From Burkholderiaceae bacterium (GTDB lineage: Bacteria; Pseudomonadota; Gammaproteobacteria; Burkholderiales; Burkholderiaceae_B), in the NCBI GenBank assembly GCA_004322135.1, contig SCSG01000014.1:1-37016 (forward strand): 37,016 bases of DNA, given 5' to 3'. The notes under the pieces were generated by a model. It had not been told where the DNA came from, did no database searches, and saw only the letters and a program-made list of their open reading frames with translations. Positions 16,962 to 25,342 of the stretch are shown in pieces. A program made the position numbers and the translations under genes. Each line of letters begins with the position of its first letter. Position 1 is the stretch's first letter.

Positions 16962-17972
16962 TTACCGGCTTCCAGGCGCGTAGATCTGGTCGAAGACACC
17001 GCCGTCGCCGAAGAATTCCTTCTGTGCTTTGTCCCACGAGCCGGTCACGTCTTCAATCGTGAATAAATTGATTTTAGGAAATTGCTTTGCGTATTTCCTG
17101 GCGGCTTTTTCCGATGTCGGGCGGTAGTAATTTCTGCCGGCAATATCCTGACCGGCATCGCTGTACAGATAGTTCAGATAGGCTTGTGCGACCTTGCGTG
17201 TTCCATGCCTGTCAACGTTCTTGTCAACCAGCGCCACGGGCGGCTCGGCCAGGATGCTGACCGAGGGCACGACGATTTCAACTTTATCCGCGCCCAGCTC
17301 CTTGATTGCCAGAAAGGCCTCGTTTTCCCACGTGAGCAGGACGTCACCAATGCCGCGTTCTACAAATGTTGTGGTCGAGCCACGCGTGCCTGAATCCAGG
17401 ACGGGAACATGGCTGTATATCTGGCCAACGAATTTCCTCGCGCTTTCGGCCGTTCCGCCCGGAAGCCGAAGCGCGTAGCCCCATGCCGCCAGAAAGTTCC
17501 AGCGGGCGCCTCCCGAAGTCTTGGGGTTGGGTGTGATGACCTGTATGTCCGGCCTGACCAGGTCGCCCCAGTCCTTGATGCCTTTGGGGTTTCCCTTGCG
17601 CACGAGAAATACAATGGTCGACGTATAGGGCGAGCTGTGGTGGGCCAGACGTTGCTGCCAGTTTTTGGCCATGAGCCCACGCTGTGCAATGGCGTCGATG
17701 TCGGAGGCCAGTGCCAACGTTACGACGTCGGCCGGAATGCCGTCGATGACGGTGCGCGCCTGCTTGCCCGACCCACCGTGAGATTGCCTGATGACCACGT
17801 CGTCGCCCGTTTTGACTTTCCATTCTTTGGCAAAGGCCTTGTCATATTCCTGGTACAGCTCGCGAGTGGGATCGTATGAAACGTTCAAAAGCTGAATCTG
17901 CGCCGCATGAACGGCGGGTGCGGCGGCAAACGCCAGCGTCAAAGCGGACAATACGATTTTTCTTGACAACAT
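16962..17972 (-). CDS. sbp: Periplasmic sulfate-binding protein
   Basis: The periplasmic receptor delivering sulfate (and perhaps thiosulfate) to CysTWA. From ATG 17972 it has 336 residues: a signal peptide with a hydrophobic core at about 6-20 ending AVHAA, then the mature protein starting [20 protein letters not shown], a family hallmark. Further signatures are [16 protein letters not shown], which contributes oxyanion contacts, [22 protein letters not shown], and LLTWENEA. An in-frame ATG at 18038 exists, but AAGG sits eight bases before 17972 and the signal peptide begins there. sbp and cysP receptors are hard to separate by eye; the sequence favours sbp. The gene is divergent from a periplasmic rhodanese. 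Confidence 0.95.
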   Translation of the reverse strand: MLSRKIVLSALTLAFAAAPAVHAAQIQLLNVSYDPTRELYQEYDKAFAKEWKVKTGDDVVIRQSHGGSGKQARTVIDGIPADVVTLALASDIDAIAQRGLMAKNWQQRLAHHSSPYTSTIVFLVRKGNPKGIKDWGDLVRPDIQVITPNPKTSGGARWNFLAAWGYALRLPGGTAESARKFVGQIYSHVPVLDSGTRGSTTTFVERGIGDVLLTWENEAFLAIKELGADKVEIVVPSVSILAEPPVALVDKNVDRHGTRKVAQAYLNYLYSDAGQDIAGRNYYRPTSEKAARKYAKQFPKINLFTIEDVTGSWDKAQKEFFGDGGVFDQIYAPGSR

Positions 17973-18141
17973 GAGTGTTACCTTGAGGGCAGTGGGGATT
18001 GCAGCCGAAAGCTTCTGGGTGGTTAGCTTAACGGGCACAGGCTTTAAGATGAACGAATCGTTTTGTAGTAGCTAAGTCGTTTTTTTTATAAAGGAGGACG
18101 GTTCTCACAACCACGGATACGAATTTTCGCGGTCGTTGAAT

Positions 18142-18173
18142 TCCCGCACCTTTCGGCTCCCGCACCTCTCAGC
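18142..18173 (+). repeat. Tandem 16-bp direct repeat upstream of the rhodanese gene
   Basis: TCCCGCACCTTTCGGC (18142-18157) is followed at once by TCCCGCACCTCTCAGC (18158-18173), identical at 14 of 16 positions. It lies 44 bases before the rhodanese start and about 170 bases from the sbp start, so it could act as a binding site for a regulator serving one or both divergent genes. It may equally be a chance duplication. Confidence 0.55.
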
Positions 18174-18217
18174 ATGTGGGAAAATAACGTAGTCCTTCTC
18201 TCATTAGGTCGTTTCCC

Positions 18218-19159
18218 ATGAAACTCCTGGCTTTTTTCGCCTGCGCTGCAGCCATTGTGTTCAGCGCCGCAAGTGCTGCCGCGCCTTTGCTCACTCCCGC
18301 CGAGCTCAATGCTCTGAAGGCCGATCCGGCAGTGCGCGTCGTCGACATTCGATCCGGGCAAGAGTATGGGGCCGACCACATCCCGGGGGCCGTGTCAGCG
18401 CCATACGGACGGTGGCGTGGACCGGCCACCAATCCGGGCGAGGTTCCGTCCATTGCGGCGCTGACTGCGCTGGTGCGCAGCCTTGGGCTTGGCCAAACCA
18501 GCCATGCCGTGGTCGTGTCATCGGGTGCCGACGCGACTGATTTCGGTGCATCGGCACGTGTCTATTGGACTTTGAAGTATCTGGGGCTGAACAATCTTTC
18601 CATACTGAACGGCGGCGTCAAGGCCTGGGCCGATGCGGGTTTGCCGCAGGACAGTACCGCTGTGCAGGTCGCGGCCAGCAGCTATCGGCCGGTTCTGAAT
18701 ACCGCCGTGCTGGCGGCACAGGATCAGGTACTTGCGCAAATCGGCAATCCTCATGCCCGGCTCATCGACGCACGCCCGTTGGACTTTTTTGAGGGTAAGG
18801 TAAAAGTGCCGGCTGCCCGAAGAGCTGGCACCATCCGCACTGCCATCAGCTTGTCGTATGACCGCTGGTTCGTGCCAGGCACTTCACTTTTCGTGTCCAT
18901 CGATCAGGCCCGCAAGATCGCGGCGCGTGATCTTCCCAAGCCGTCGAATGAGACCATTGCGTTCTGCAATACCGGTCACTGGTCGGCCATTGACTGGTTT
19001 GCCCTGTCTGAAGTTCTCGGAGAGAAAAATATAAAGCTCTACCCGGCCTCTATCGTCGGGTGGACTCAGGCGCCCGAGGCCCTGCCTATGGATAATGTTC
19101 CAGGCCATGCCAATCAGATTCCGGGCAGCATTAAGAAGCTGATCGGCAAGGTTTCCTGA
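18218..19159 (+). CDS. Periplasmic two-domain sulfurtransferase (rhodanese family)
   Basis: A thiosulfate/mercaptopyruvate sulfurtransferase-like protein exported to the periplasm. The 313 residues start with a signal peptide (1-about 23, ending ASAAA). The first rhodanese domain (about 27-150) has VVDIRSGQEYGADHIPGAV and a loop without cysteine (VVVSSGAD), so it is non-catalytic. The second (about 165-290) carries the candidate active-site cysteine in AFCNTGHWSAIDWFALSEVLG. That loop, CNTGHWSA, differs from the usual CGSGVTA, so substrate preference may differ. ATG 18218 has a weak ribosome site. It is divergent from sbp across 245 bases, which suggests a role in periplasmic thiosulfate or sulfane-sulfur handling linked to sulfate uptake; that link is inference. 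Confidence 0.88.
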   Translation: MKLLAFFACAAAIVFSAASAAAPLLTPAELNALKADPAVRVVDIRSGQEYGADHIPGAVSAPYGRWRGPATNPGEVPSIAALTALVRSLGLGQTSHAVVVSSGADATDFGASARVYWTLKYLGLNNLSILNGGVKAWADAGLPQDSTAVQVAASSYRPVLNTAVLAAQDQVLAQIGNPHARLIDARPLDFFEGKVKVPAARRAGTIRTAISLSYDRWFVPGTSLFVSIDQARKIAARDLPKPSNETIAFCNTGHWSAIDWFALSEVLGEKNIKLYPASIVGWTQAPEALPMDNVPGHANQIPGSIKKLIGKVS

Positions 19160-19330
19160 ATTCGATGAGGCATTCGGGGCGGGCAGGCTAGCCCGTGGAG
19201 CGCATTTCCATCACTTTTCTTTATGGTTGTCCGTACTGTCTGGTTCATTCTCGCGGATCGGGCATCGTCGCGCGGACCTCTCACGTCGCAGCTTGATGCA
19301 AATAAGCTACGTTTATCGCATAAAAAGCGT

Positions 19331-19380
19331 TTGTTCGCGCGATCTTGGTGATAATATAGCCGTGTGATACATTTTGTATC
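19331..19380 (+). promoter_or_regulatory. Promoter and promoter-proximal palindrome of the degenerate GGDEF gene
   Basis: A near-consensus -10 element TAATAT lies at 19352-19357. The best -35 candidates are around TTGTTC (19331-19336), which gives a 15-base spacing, or TTTGTT one base earlier with 16 bases. Just downstream, GATACA-TTT-TGTATC (19366-19380) is a perfect 6-3-6 palindrome that would fall at about +1 to +16. That is a classic place for a repressor operator, or for a hairpin at the 5' end of the mRNA. The start codon lies about 36 bases further on. Confidence 0.45.
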
Positions 19381-19415
19381 TTTGGTTCGATGTGCTTTCA
19401 CACCAGTGATTATGA

Positions 19416-19892
19416 GTGAAAAAAATGCGTATATCTCTTAGCCGCGGCTTGGATAGCGGGCCTGGTGAGTTGGATGTAGAACTGTTTGAATATTCGCTGG
19501 ATTGGCTGCTTGAGGCACATCGGCGTTATGGCGAGCCCGTGTTCTCGCTGATCTGTCTGCGCCTGTCCAATATGCCGCAGGTTGCAGCGGCGCTGGGCGA
19601 AGCACAGGGGCAGGCGTTGGTCGACTCATTGCTCGTGCGCTTTGTTGACTCGGTACGCGCTGCCGACAGGTGCACCCAAACGGGAGACGACACCCTTTGG
19701 CTGCTACTGCCTTATACGGACGGCGAGGCACGCATGAAAGTGGAGCAACGCTTGCGCCGTCTGTCCGATCTATTCGAAGACCAGTCGCCGGCAATTGGCC
19801 TGCAGGTGGGCGGCGTCACGGCGCCGATGGATTTGCGCATGCATGAGGATGCGGGCATTCTGATGGAGCGTGTGGCCTCCAGGCTGAGCTGA
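19416..19892 (+). CDS. Stand-alone degenerate GGDEF-domain-like protein
   Basis: A 158-residue soluble protein that looks like an isolated GGDEF (diguanylate-cyclase) fold without a sensor domain. The pattern of a first helix (FEYSLDWLLEAHRRYG), strand (FSLICLRLSNM), helix (ALVDSLLVRFVDSVRAADR) and hairpin (TQTGDDTLWLLLPYTD) matches the GGDEF core. However, the hairpin reads TGDDT where an active enzyme has GG[D/E]EF. The strand also lacks the usual metal-binding Asp (LRLSNM for xDxDxF). Synthesis of cyclic di-GMP is therefore unlikely; binding of a nucleotide or partner protein is possible. The start is GTG 19416 or, less likely, ATG 19425, after a run of A. No ribosome site stands out. It has its own promoter and no co-transcribed partner. 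Confidence 0.72.
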   Translation: MKKMRISLSRGLDSGPGELDVELFEYSLDWLLEAHRRYGEPVFSLICLRLSNMPQVAAALGEAQGQALVDSLLVRFVDSVRAADRCTQTGDDTLWLLLPYTDGEARMKVEQRLRRLSDLFEDQSPAIGLQVGGVTAPMDLRMHEDAGILMERVASRLS

Positions 19893-19958
19893 CTCGTCGC
19901 CAGGCCGTGCTGGTTCAATTGCAGGCCTGGGCCTGTGGCTAGCGGGGCATGAAACGCG

Positions 19959-20615
19959 TCAGACCTTGCTCAAGTCGTAGATCAGGGTTTCCAGTCGGGT
20001 CAGACCGCGTTGTGCAAAGCGTGGTTCTTTACTTAGAATGTCGCGCCGGCTGATGAGCCTTGCTGTCGAGTGCCGCTCGAATAGTGCCTGCACCTCGGCG
20101 TCGCCCACGGCAAACGGTGGTCCGTCCATAAGCTCCTGGGAGTAATCCAGCGTCAACAGCAGGCCACGGTATCCACGTGGCAGCTGCATATAAACATGCT
20201 GCACGTAGCGTGCGCGCATGTCGGGTGGCAGTGCCACCAGTGCCGCGCGGTCGTAGACGCCTGTGCATTGCGCCAGCGTCGCGGTATTTAACGTCAGGAT
20301 GTCGGCGCAGAGGATTTCGATGCGGCCTGCAACGTGACGGCGCCCCTCGGGTGAGTCGTGTGCGGTGGATTGCAGGTTGTTTTCGGTAAAGAAAGCGTTG
20401 ATCGCCAGCGGCGACAGCTCCACGCCCAGGACACGAAAGCCTTGCTGCGCAAGCCACAGCATGTCCAGCGATTTTCCGCAAAGTGGAACGAGGACTTGAC
20501 TGTCCTTTGGCAATGACAGCTGCGGCCAGTATTTTTGCAGCAAGGGCATGACAGTGCTTTGATGAAACCCTGTCTGCCCTTTTTGCCATCGTTCGAGCCA
20601 GAAGTTGGCGTCCAC
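19959..20615 (-). CDS. tpm: Thiopurine S-methyltransferase (TPMT-type)
   Basis: A SAM-dependent methyltransferase of the bacterial TPMT family. Relatives methylate thiopurines and, in Pseudomonas, contribute to selenite and tellurite methylation and resistance. The 218 residues match the family length, and the N-terminus (FWLERWQKGQTGFHQ, about 5-19) is a signature. The SAM site shows VLVPLCGKSLDMLWLAQQGFRVLGVELS at about 41-68. YDRAALVALPPDMRARYVQH also matches TPMT. The start is GTG 20615 with an excellent TGGAGGT ribosome site. The gene is co-directional with the RcnB-like gene and MFS gene but separated by 121 bases, so operon membership is uncertain. The natural substrate is unknown. Confidence 0.92.
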   Translation of the reverse strand: MDANFWLERWQKGQTGFHQSTVMPLLQKYWPQLSLPKDSQVLVPLCGKSLDMLWLAQQGFRVLGVELSPLAINAFFTENNLQSTAHDSPEGRRHVAGRIEILCADILTLNTATLAQCTGVYDRAALVALPPDMRARYVQHVYMQLPRGYRGLLLTLDYSQELMDGPPFAVGDAEVQALFERHSTARLISRRDILSKEPRFAQRGLTRLETLIYDLSKV

Positions 20616-20736
20616 TGCAACACCTCCAGTAGCGGGTTACTGCTTATTGGTCACCCCCTATTGTAGGCATTTTGGTTTCCGGTGGCGCACCGCCAAACGC
20701 CAGTGTCTGGCGGACGGGAAACGCGCGTTTGGCAGG

Positions 20737-21105
20737 TTAATTGTGCAGGATGATTTGCGCGATGAGGCCCGTGGCAATTGCGGCGAGGACGAAGTCATTG
20801 CCGGTCTGTACCCAGTAATAGCCCCGCGGCGGTGGGCTCAGGCGACGGGCGCGCCAGTCATTGACGATGTAGCGGCGACTCCGATAGTGTGCCGGGAGCC
20901 GGCCCCCCTTGTAGAAGTTGTGCCGTGGTCCCGCGCCGCGCCAGCGTGCCTTGGGATGAGCATGATGGTCTGGTCCACCACGGTGGATATTGTGCGTGGG
21001 AGCATGATGCCTGTCGTAGTCGCGCCCTTGTTGCGCCAGCACCGGGGATCCTGCCAGCGCTACGAGCGCAGCAAAAATGGCTGGGCCAAGTATTTTTCGG
21101 TTCAT
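20737..21105 (-). CDS. RcnB-like periplasmic protein
   Basis: A small secreted protein with a C-terminal RcnB-type domain. E. coli RcnB is a periplasmic factor for nickel/cobalt homeostasis. The 122 residues have a signal peptide (1-about 24, ending VLAQ), then a His/Arg-rich stretch (about 27-65, with DRHHAPTHNIHRGGPDHHAH) that could bind metal. The domain core is at about 75-118: YIVNDWRARRLSPPPRGYYWVQTGNDFVLAAIATGLI. A strong AGAAGGAG ribosome site precedes ATG 21105. It lies 174 bases downstream of the MFS gene on the same strand. A nickel/cobalt role is inferred from the family; many RcnB-domain proteins have no proven function. Confidence 0.87.
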   Translation of the reverse strand: MNRKILGPAIFAALVALAGSPVLAQQGRDYDRHHAPTHNIHRGGPDHHAHPKARWRGAGPRHNFYKGGRLPAHYRSRRYIVNDWRARRLSPPPRGYYWVQTGNDFVLAAIATGLIAQIILHN

Positions 21106-21279
21106 GTGTAAAGCTCCTTCTCGAGTTTGTCGAAGTCACTTGCCGGAGTGGCCGACAGTGCCGGGGCGCCAGTGTGCCCGGGAGAAGCTTGGGGTGCGCC
21201 CGGACAGCGCTGGCTCGCTGACACAGATGCATTGGAGCATTGAAATAACTACAGAGCGGTTGCAGTTTTGGCGCGGAAG

Positions 21280-22485
21280 TTACGGTGCGTTTCGCATGCT
21301 GCTCGTGCGCGGCAGCCACTTCCAGAATACGGCGGCAGCGGCAAAGCCAACCCCGCCGATGACAACGATGCCCGCGCCAAGCGATATGGTTGCAGCGGTG
21401 GCCGACATCAGGACAGGCCCGCCGCACGTGCCCACGTCCGTGATAAAGCGCCAGATACCCAGAAATTGGGTTCGGCCTGCCGACGGCGACGCGTCGGCGC
21501 CGATCGTCATGTTGATGCCCGATCCCACTCCGTTGCCGAAGCCCATCAGCATGGTGACGGCCGTGAACCAGCCCAGCGTGGTGGTTAACGGCATCAGAAT
21601 GAAAGACAGGCCCATGATCAGCATGCTGGGTATCGCTACCCAGTGACGGCCGTGCCTGTCCATAATGTGGCCAGCCGGGTAGAAGAGCAGCATGTCGATG
21701 GAGCCCATGAGGCCGTAGACCAGGGCGGTTGTCGTGGCGTCGAGCCCGATGTGGGCGGCCCAGAGCGGAATGACGATCTGACGGCAGGCACGCATGGCGG
21801 AAACCAGCAGGCAGCCACCTCCCAGTGTCAGTAGCGACATTTTGTGGGTGCGCACGATATCGCCAACTTTTGGCGACGGGTGCGGCAGGGTTGTACTGCC
21901 CGTTGGTGTTCTGGCCTCCAGATCGGGCAGGATATTGGATAGCACACCTGCCGCAGCGACAGCGATGATCGCCGTCCAATACGCGCCGGGTATGCCCATG
22001 AATTGCATCAGCCCCGCGGCAATGAATGGGCCAATGAACAGCCCCACGCGCATGACGCCGCCTAGTGTGGAAAGTGCACGTGCCCGCATCGAAATCGGGA
22101 TAGCCTCAGTAAGGTAGGTTTGCCTTGCCAGCAAGAATACCGATTGCGCCATGCCTATCATGAGTACGCCGACTGCCAGCATCCAAACGGTGTGTGCAAA
22201 CACGCACAGCAGCAGTGCCAGGACGCTGAACGCCGCCGCGCTCACCATGCATCGCCGCTCGCCATAGATGGCAGTCAGAATGGATGCCGGGATGTTGCTG
22301 ATGAGCGATCCCACGCCAATCAGCGCGAGAATGATCCCCGAGATTGCGATGGATGCACCCAGTGCGCGTGCGCTCAAGGCAATGATTGGATAGATGGCGC
22401 CTTCGCATACGCCAAAAAGCAATGAAGGCCCGAACGCGGCCAGAGCTATTTTTCTTAGGTTGAACGAGTTGTTGCTAGGCGGCAC
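21280..22485 (-). CDS. Major facilitator superfamily transporter
   Basis: An inner-membrane MFS permease of 401 residues with about 12 predicted helices in two halves, joined by a hydrophilic loop at about 195-220. The loop 2-3 motif is poorly matched (YGERRCMVSA at about 71-80), but its counterpart in the second half is clear (GHIMDRHGRHWVA at about 270-282). The helix with GIGMAQSVFLLARQTYLTEAI resembles drug/sugar exporters. No substrate can be named; a multidrug-type efflux role is the usual guess. The start is GTG 22485 without an obvious ribosome site, directly after a tandem 14-bp repeat. It is divergent from yajQ. Confidence 0.85.
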   Translation of the reverse strand: MPPSNNSFNLRKIALAAFGPSLLFGVCEGAIYPIIALSARALGASIAISGIILALIGVGSLISNIPASILTAIYGERRCMVSAAAFSVLALLLCVFAHTVWMLAVGVLMIGMAQSVFLLARQTYLTEAIPISMRARALSTLGGVMRVGLFIGPFIAAGLMQFMGIPGAYWTAIIAVAAAGVLSNILPDLEARTPTGSTTLPHPSPKVGDIVRTHKMSLLTLGGGCLLVSAMRACRQIVIPLWAAHIGLDATTTALVYGLMGSIDMLLFYPAGHIMDRHGRHWVAIPSMLIMGLSFILMPLTTTLGWFTAVTMLMGFGNGVGSGINMTIGADASPSAGRTQFLGIWRFITDVGTCGGPVLMSATAATISLGAGIVVIGGVGFAAAAVFWKWLPRTSSMRNAP

Positions 22486-22493
22486 GTGTTGTG

Positions 22494-22521
22494 ATTTGCG
22501 TGTAGTAATTTGCGTGTAGTA
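22494..22521. repeat. Perfect tandem 14-bp repeat in the MFS/yajQ divergent region
   Basis: ATTTGCGTGTAGTA occurs twice in a row without mismatch (22494-22507 and 22508-22521). Its near edge is nine bases from the MFS start codon and overlaps where the MFS ribosome site would be. It could be a direct-repeat operator controlling the MFS gene, or a recent slippage duplication. The repeat is seen; its role is inferred. Confidence 0.7.
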
Positions 22522-22649
22522 AGTTCACATTTTGGCATTTACACCTTGGCTTGTCGATTCGGCCAGCCTGCGTTGCGTGATGCGTGGCGAGGTATTGGTT
22601 GTACACTCAAGCCGTTGTTTTGGGTTTCGCAGATAAAGGAACTATAGCC

Positions 22650-23132
22650 ATGCCGTCGTTTGATGTGGTTTCTGAAGTCGATAAGCACGAGCTGACCAAT
22701 GCCGTTGATCAGGCGAATCGCGAACTGGCCACCCGCTTTGATTTCAAAGGGGTCAACGCCAAGTTCGAGCTGGAGGAATTTGTCGTGACGCTGTCCGCGG
22801 CCAGCGCATTCCAGCTCAAGCAGATGCTGGACATCCTGCGTGGCCGCATGGCGGCGCGAGGTATTGACATACGCTGCCTGGACGTGGCTGAACCGAATGA
22901 AAATCTGGGTGGTGCCAGGCAGAAGGTTACGGTGAAGCAGGGTATAGAGCAGGCCGTTTCCAAGAAACTGATCGCGTCATTGAAAAATGCGAAGCTTAAG
23001 GTCGAGTCGCAAATCAATGGCCAAAAAGTACGGGTCAGCGGCAAGAAGCGCGACGACCTGCAGGCGGCCATCGCACTGTTGCGCAAATCCGACGTGGATC
23101 TTCCGCTGCAGTTCGAGAATTTTCGCGATTGA
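22650..23132 (+). CDS. yajQ: YajQ-family nucleotide-binding protein
   Basis: A small cytoplasmic protein of the YajQ/UPF0234 family, members of which bind nucleotides; the Xanthomonas homologue is a cyclic-di-GMP effector. The 160 residues are the family's usual length. They start with MPSFDVVSEVDKHELTNAVDQ and contain DFKGVNAKFELEEF and GIEQAVSKKLIASLKNAKLKVESQINGQKVRVSGKKRDDLQA, all signature regions. ATG 22650 has AAAGGAAC ahead of it; the frame runs further upstream without support. It is convergent with fusA, leaving only 12 bases between the two stop codons, so the two mRNAs may overlap. A cyclic-di-GMP role here is inference. Confidence 0.95.
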   Translation: MPSFDVVSEVDKHELTNAVDQANRELATRFDFKGVNAKFELEEFVVTLSAASAFQLKQMLDILRGRMAARGIDIRCLDVAEPNENLGGARQKVTVKQGIEQAVSKKLIASLKNAKLKVESQINGQKVRVSGKKRDDLQAAIALLRKSDVDLPLQFENFRD

Positions 23133-23144
23133 GTAGACGTCGTG

Positions 23145-25256
23145 CTATTTTCCAGGACCGTGCGCCTGGGCGACTGCCGTGGCAATAGCTTCAGGGGTTT
23201 GCGCGTAGTGGTGGAATTCCATCGTGTAAGTGGCGCGTCCCTGGGTCAGAGACCTTAGCGTGGTCGAGTAGCCAAACATTTCGACCAGCGGCACCTCGGC
23301 GCGAATGGATTTACCCATGCCGCCGGCCAGATCTTCCATGCCCTGGATGGTTCCGCGCCGTGCCGACAGGTCGCCCATGACGTCGCCCATTTTTTCTTCG
23401 GGCGTTTCTACTTCGACCGCCATAATGGGTTCCAGAAGCACGGGGGCCGCTTTTCGGCAGCCTTCTTTGAAAGCGATTGCCGCCGCCATGCGGTACGCGT
23501 GTTCGCTGGAGTCCACGTCGTGGGACGACCCGAACACCAGAGTCACTTTTACATCGACCATGGGGTAGCCCGCCAACACGCCACTGTTGAGGCATTCAAG
23601 CACGCCTTTTTCCACAGCCGGAATGAATTCGCGCGGAATGACGCCGCCCTTGATCGCGTCGACAAATTCAAATCCCTTGCCGGCAGGCTGTGGCTCGATT
23701 TTGAGCACGACGTGGCCGTACTGGCCGTGCCCGCCTGTTTGCTTGATGAATTTGCCTTCAGATGATTCGCAAACCTTGCGTATGGTTTCGCGAAATGCCA
23801 CCTGTGGTTTGCCTACTGTGGCGTCCACGCCGAACTCGCGCCGCATGCGCTCGATAAGGACTTCCAGGTGCAGTTCGCCCATTCCGGAAATGATGGTCTG
23901 GCCCGAGTCCGGATCGGTGTCGACGCGAAAAGAGGGGTCTTCTTCTGCGAGCCGGTGTAGCGCCGCGCCCATTTTTTCTTGGTCAGCCTGAGTTTTGGGC
24001 TCGACTGCCTCGGAAATGACGGGGTCGGGGAAGACCATGCGCTCGAGCGTGATGGGGTGGCTGGGGTCGGACAGGGTGTCGCCCGTAGTGACATCTTTGA
24101 GGCCGACTGCCGCCGCAATGTCGCCAGTGCGAACCTCGTCGATTTCCAGCCGATGGTTGGCATGCATCTGCAGCAGTCGACCTATCCGTTCCTTTTTATT
24201 CTTGGCGGAAGTCAGGACCGTGCTGCCCGAAGCCATGACGCCCGAGTACACCCGAAAGAAGGTCAGGTGTCCGACAAATGGGTCAGTCATGATCTTGAAT
24301 GCAAGGGCGCTGAAGTGCGCGCTGTCGCTGGCTTCACGTACTATTTCGTGCTCGTCTGCATCCATGCCTTTTACGGCCGGGATGTCGATGGGTGAGGGCA
24401 GGAAGTCGATGATGGCGTCCAGCAGTGCCTGAACCCCGCGATTCTTGAAGGCGCTGCCGCACAGTGCAGGCACGATTTCGCCCGCAAGGGTACGCTGGCG
24501 CAGGCCGGCCTTGATCTGGCCTTCGGTCAGTTCCTTGCCATCGAGGTAAAGTTGCAGAAGTTCATCGTTGGCTTCTGCGGCCTCTTCCAGCATGTTGGCG
24601 CGCCAGGTGCGGGCGCTATCGACCAGGGCGGGCGGAATGTCGGTGTATTCGAAATGCACCCCCTGGCTTGCATCATCCCAGAGAATGGCCTTCATCTTGA
24701 TGAGATCGATTACACCGTGAAAGGTATCTTCGGCGCCCACGGGGAGCTGCACCGGGACCGGGCTACCTTTGAGGCGATCGCGTATCTGTTTGACCACGCG
24801 CAGGAAGTCGGCACCCACCCGGTCCATTTTGTTGACAAAGGCCAGGCGCGGAACGTGATACTTATTGGCCTGGCGCCATACGGTTTCGGATTGCGGTTGC
24901 ACCCCTGCGACAGAGTCGTACACCATGCAGGCACCGTCCAGCACGCGCATGGAACGTTCGACCTCGATCGTGAAATCGACGTGCCCCGGGGTGTCTATGA
25001 TGTTGATGCGGTGTTCTTCGTAGTTGCTTCCCATGCCTTTCCAGAAACAGGTGGTGGCGGCCGAGGTAATGGTGATGCCGCGTTCCTGTTCCTGGTCCAT
25101 CCAGTCCATGGTGGCCATGCCTTCGTGCACCTCACCCAGCTTGTGATTGATGCCTGTGTAGAAGAGGATGCGTTCAGTAACGGTGGTCTTGCCCGCGTCA
25201 ATATGCGCGCTTATGCCGATATTTCGGTACCGTTCAAGAGGTGTTTTTCGTGCCAC
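23145..25256 (-). CDS. fusA: Elongation factor G, gene located outside the str operon
   Basis: EF-G is the GTPase that drives ribosomal translocation and, with RRF, ribosome recycling. The 703-residue protein has all EF-G domains. The G domain shows P-loop AHIDAGKTT (17-25), the RGITITSAA switch region, DTPGH and NKMD. Domain II holds [22 protein letters not shown]. Domain III has [18 protein letters not shown]. Domain IV shows the loop [10 protein letters not shown] and [24 protein letters not shown]. Domain V carries [28 protein letters not shown]. The start is GTG 25256, with GGAGA upstream. There is no rpsL, rpsG or tuf next to it, so this is probably a second copy (often called fusA2 in related bacteria). 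Key residues look intact, so it should be active. Confidence 0.94.
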   Translation of the reverse strand: MARKTPLERYRNIGISAHIDAGKTTVTERILFYTGINHKLGEVHEGMATMDWMDQEQERGITITSAATTCFWKGMGSNYEEHRINIIDTPGHVDFTIEVERSMRVLDGACMVYDSVAGVQPQSETVWRQANKYHVPRLAFVNKMDRVGADFLRVVKQIRDRLKGSPVPVQLPVGAEDTFHGVIDLIKMKAILWDDASQGVHFEYTDIPPALVDSARTWRANMLEEAAEANDELLQLYLDGKELTEGQIKAGLRQRTLAGEIVPALCGSAFKNRGVQALLDAIIDFLPSPIDIPAVKGMDADEHEIVREASDSAHFSALAFKIMTDPFVGHLTFFRVYSGVMASGSTVLTSAKNKKERIGRLLQMHANHRLEIDEVRTGDIAAAVGLKDVTTGDTLSDPSHPITLERMVFPDPVISEAVEPKTQADQEKMGAALHRLAEEDPSFRVDTDPDSGQTIISGMGELHLEVLIERMRREFGVDATVGKPQVAFRETIRKVCESSEGKFIKQTGGHGQYGHVVLKIEPQPAGKGFEFVDAIKGGVIPREFIPAVEKGVLECLNSGVLAGYPMVDVKVTLVFGSSHDVDSSEHAYRMAAAIAFKEGCRKAAPVLLEPIMAVEVETPEEKMGDVMGDLSARRGTIQGMEDLAGGMGKSIRAEVPLVEMFGYSTTLRSLTQGRATYTMEFHHYAQTPEAIATAVAQAHGPGK

Positions 25257-25342
25257 AGTAATTTCTCCGAAGGCAGAGAATTGAGGCCCGCAATGCAGGC
25301 CCCCAAAGGTGATATAAGTCTACACCACGCACCCACCACACA

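Noticed and set aside
18090-18097. Perfect ribosome-site-like AAAGGAGG upstream of the rhodanese gene
   Set aside because: No ATG, GTG or TTG lies at a usable distance and no open frame follows; treated as chance.
19412-19441. ATG frame MSEKNAYIS ending at TAG, sharing an A7 run with the GGDEF-like gene start
   Set aside because: A programmed frameshift at the A-run was considered, but the nine-codon peptide has no ribosome site and the main frame has its own GTG/ATG starts, so frameshifting is not needed.
20858-21979. 373-codon minus-strand frame spanning the RcnB-like and MFS genes
   Set aside because: It is the shifted frame of two well-supported genes; its composition is rich in Arg, His and Pro, as shadows of GC-rich genes usually are.
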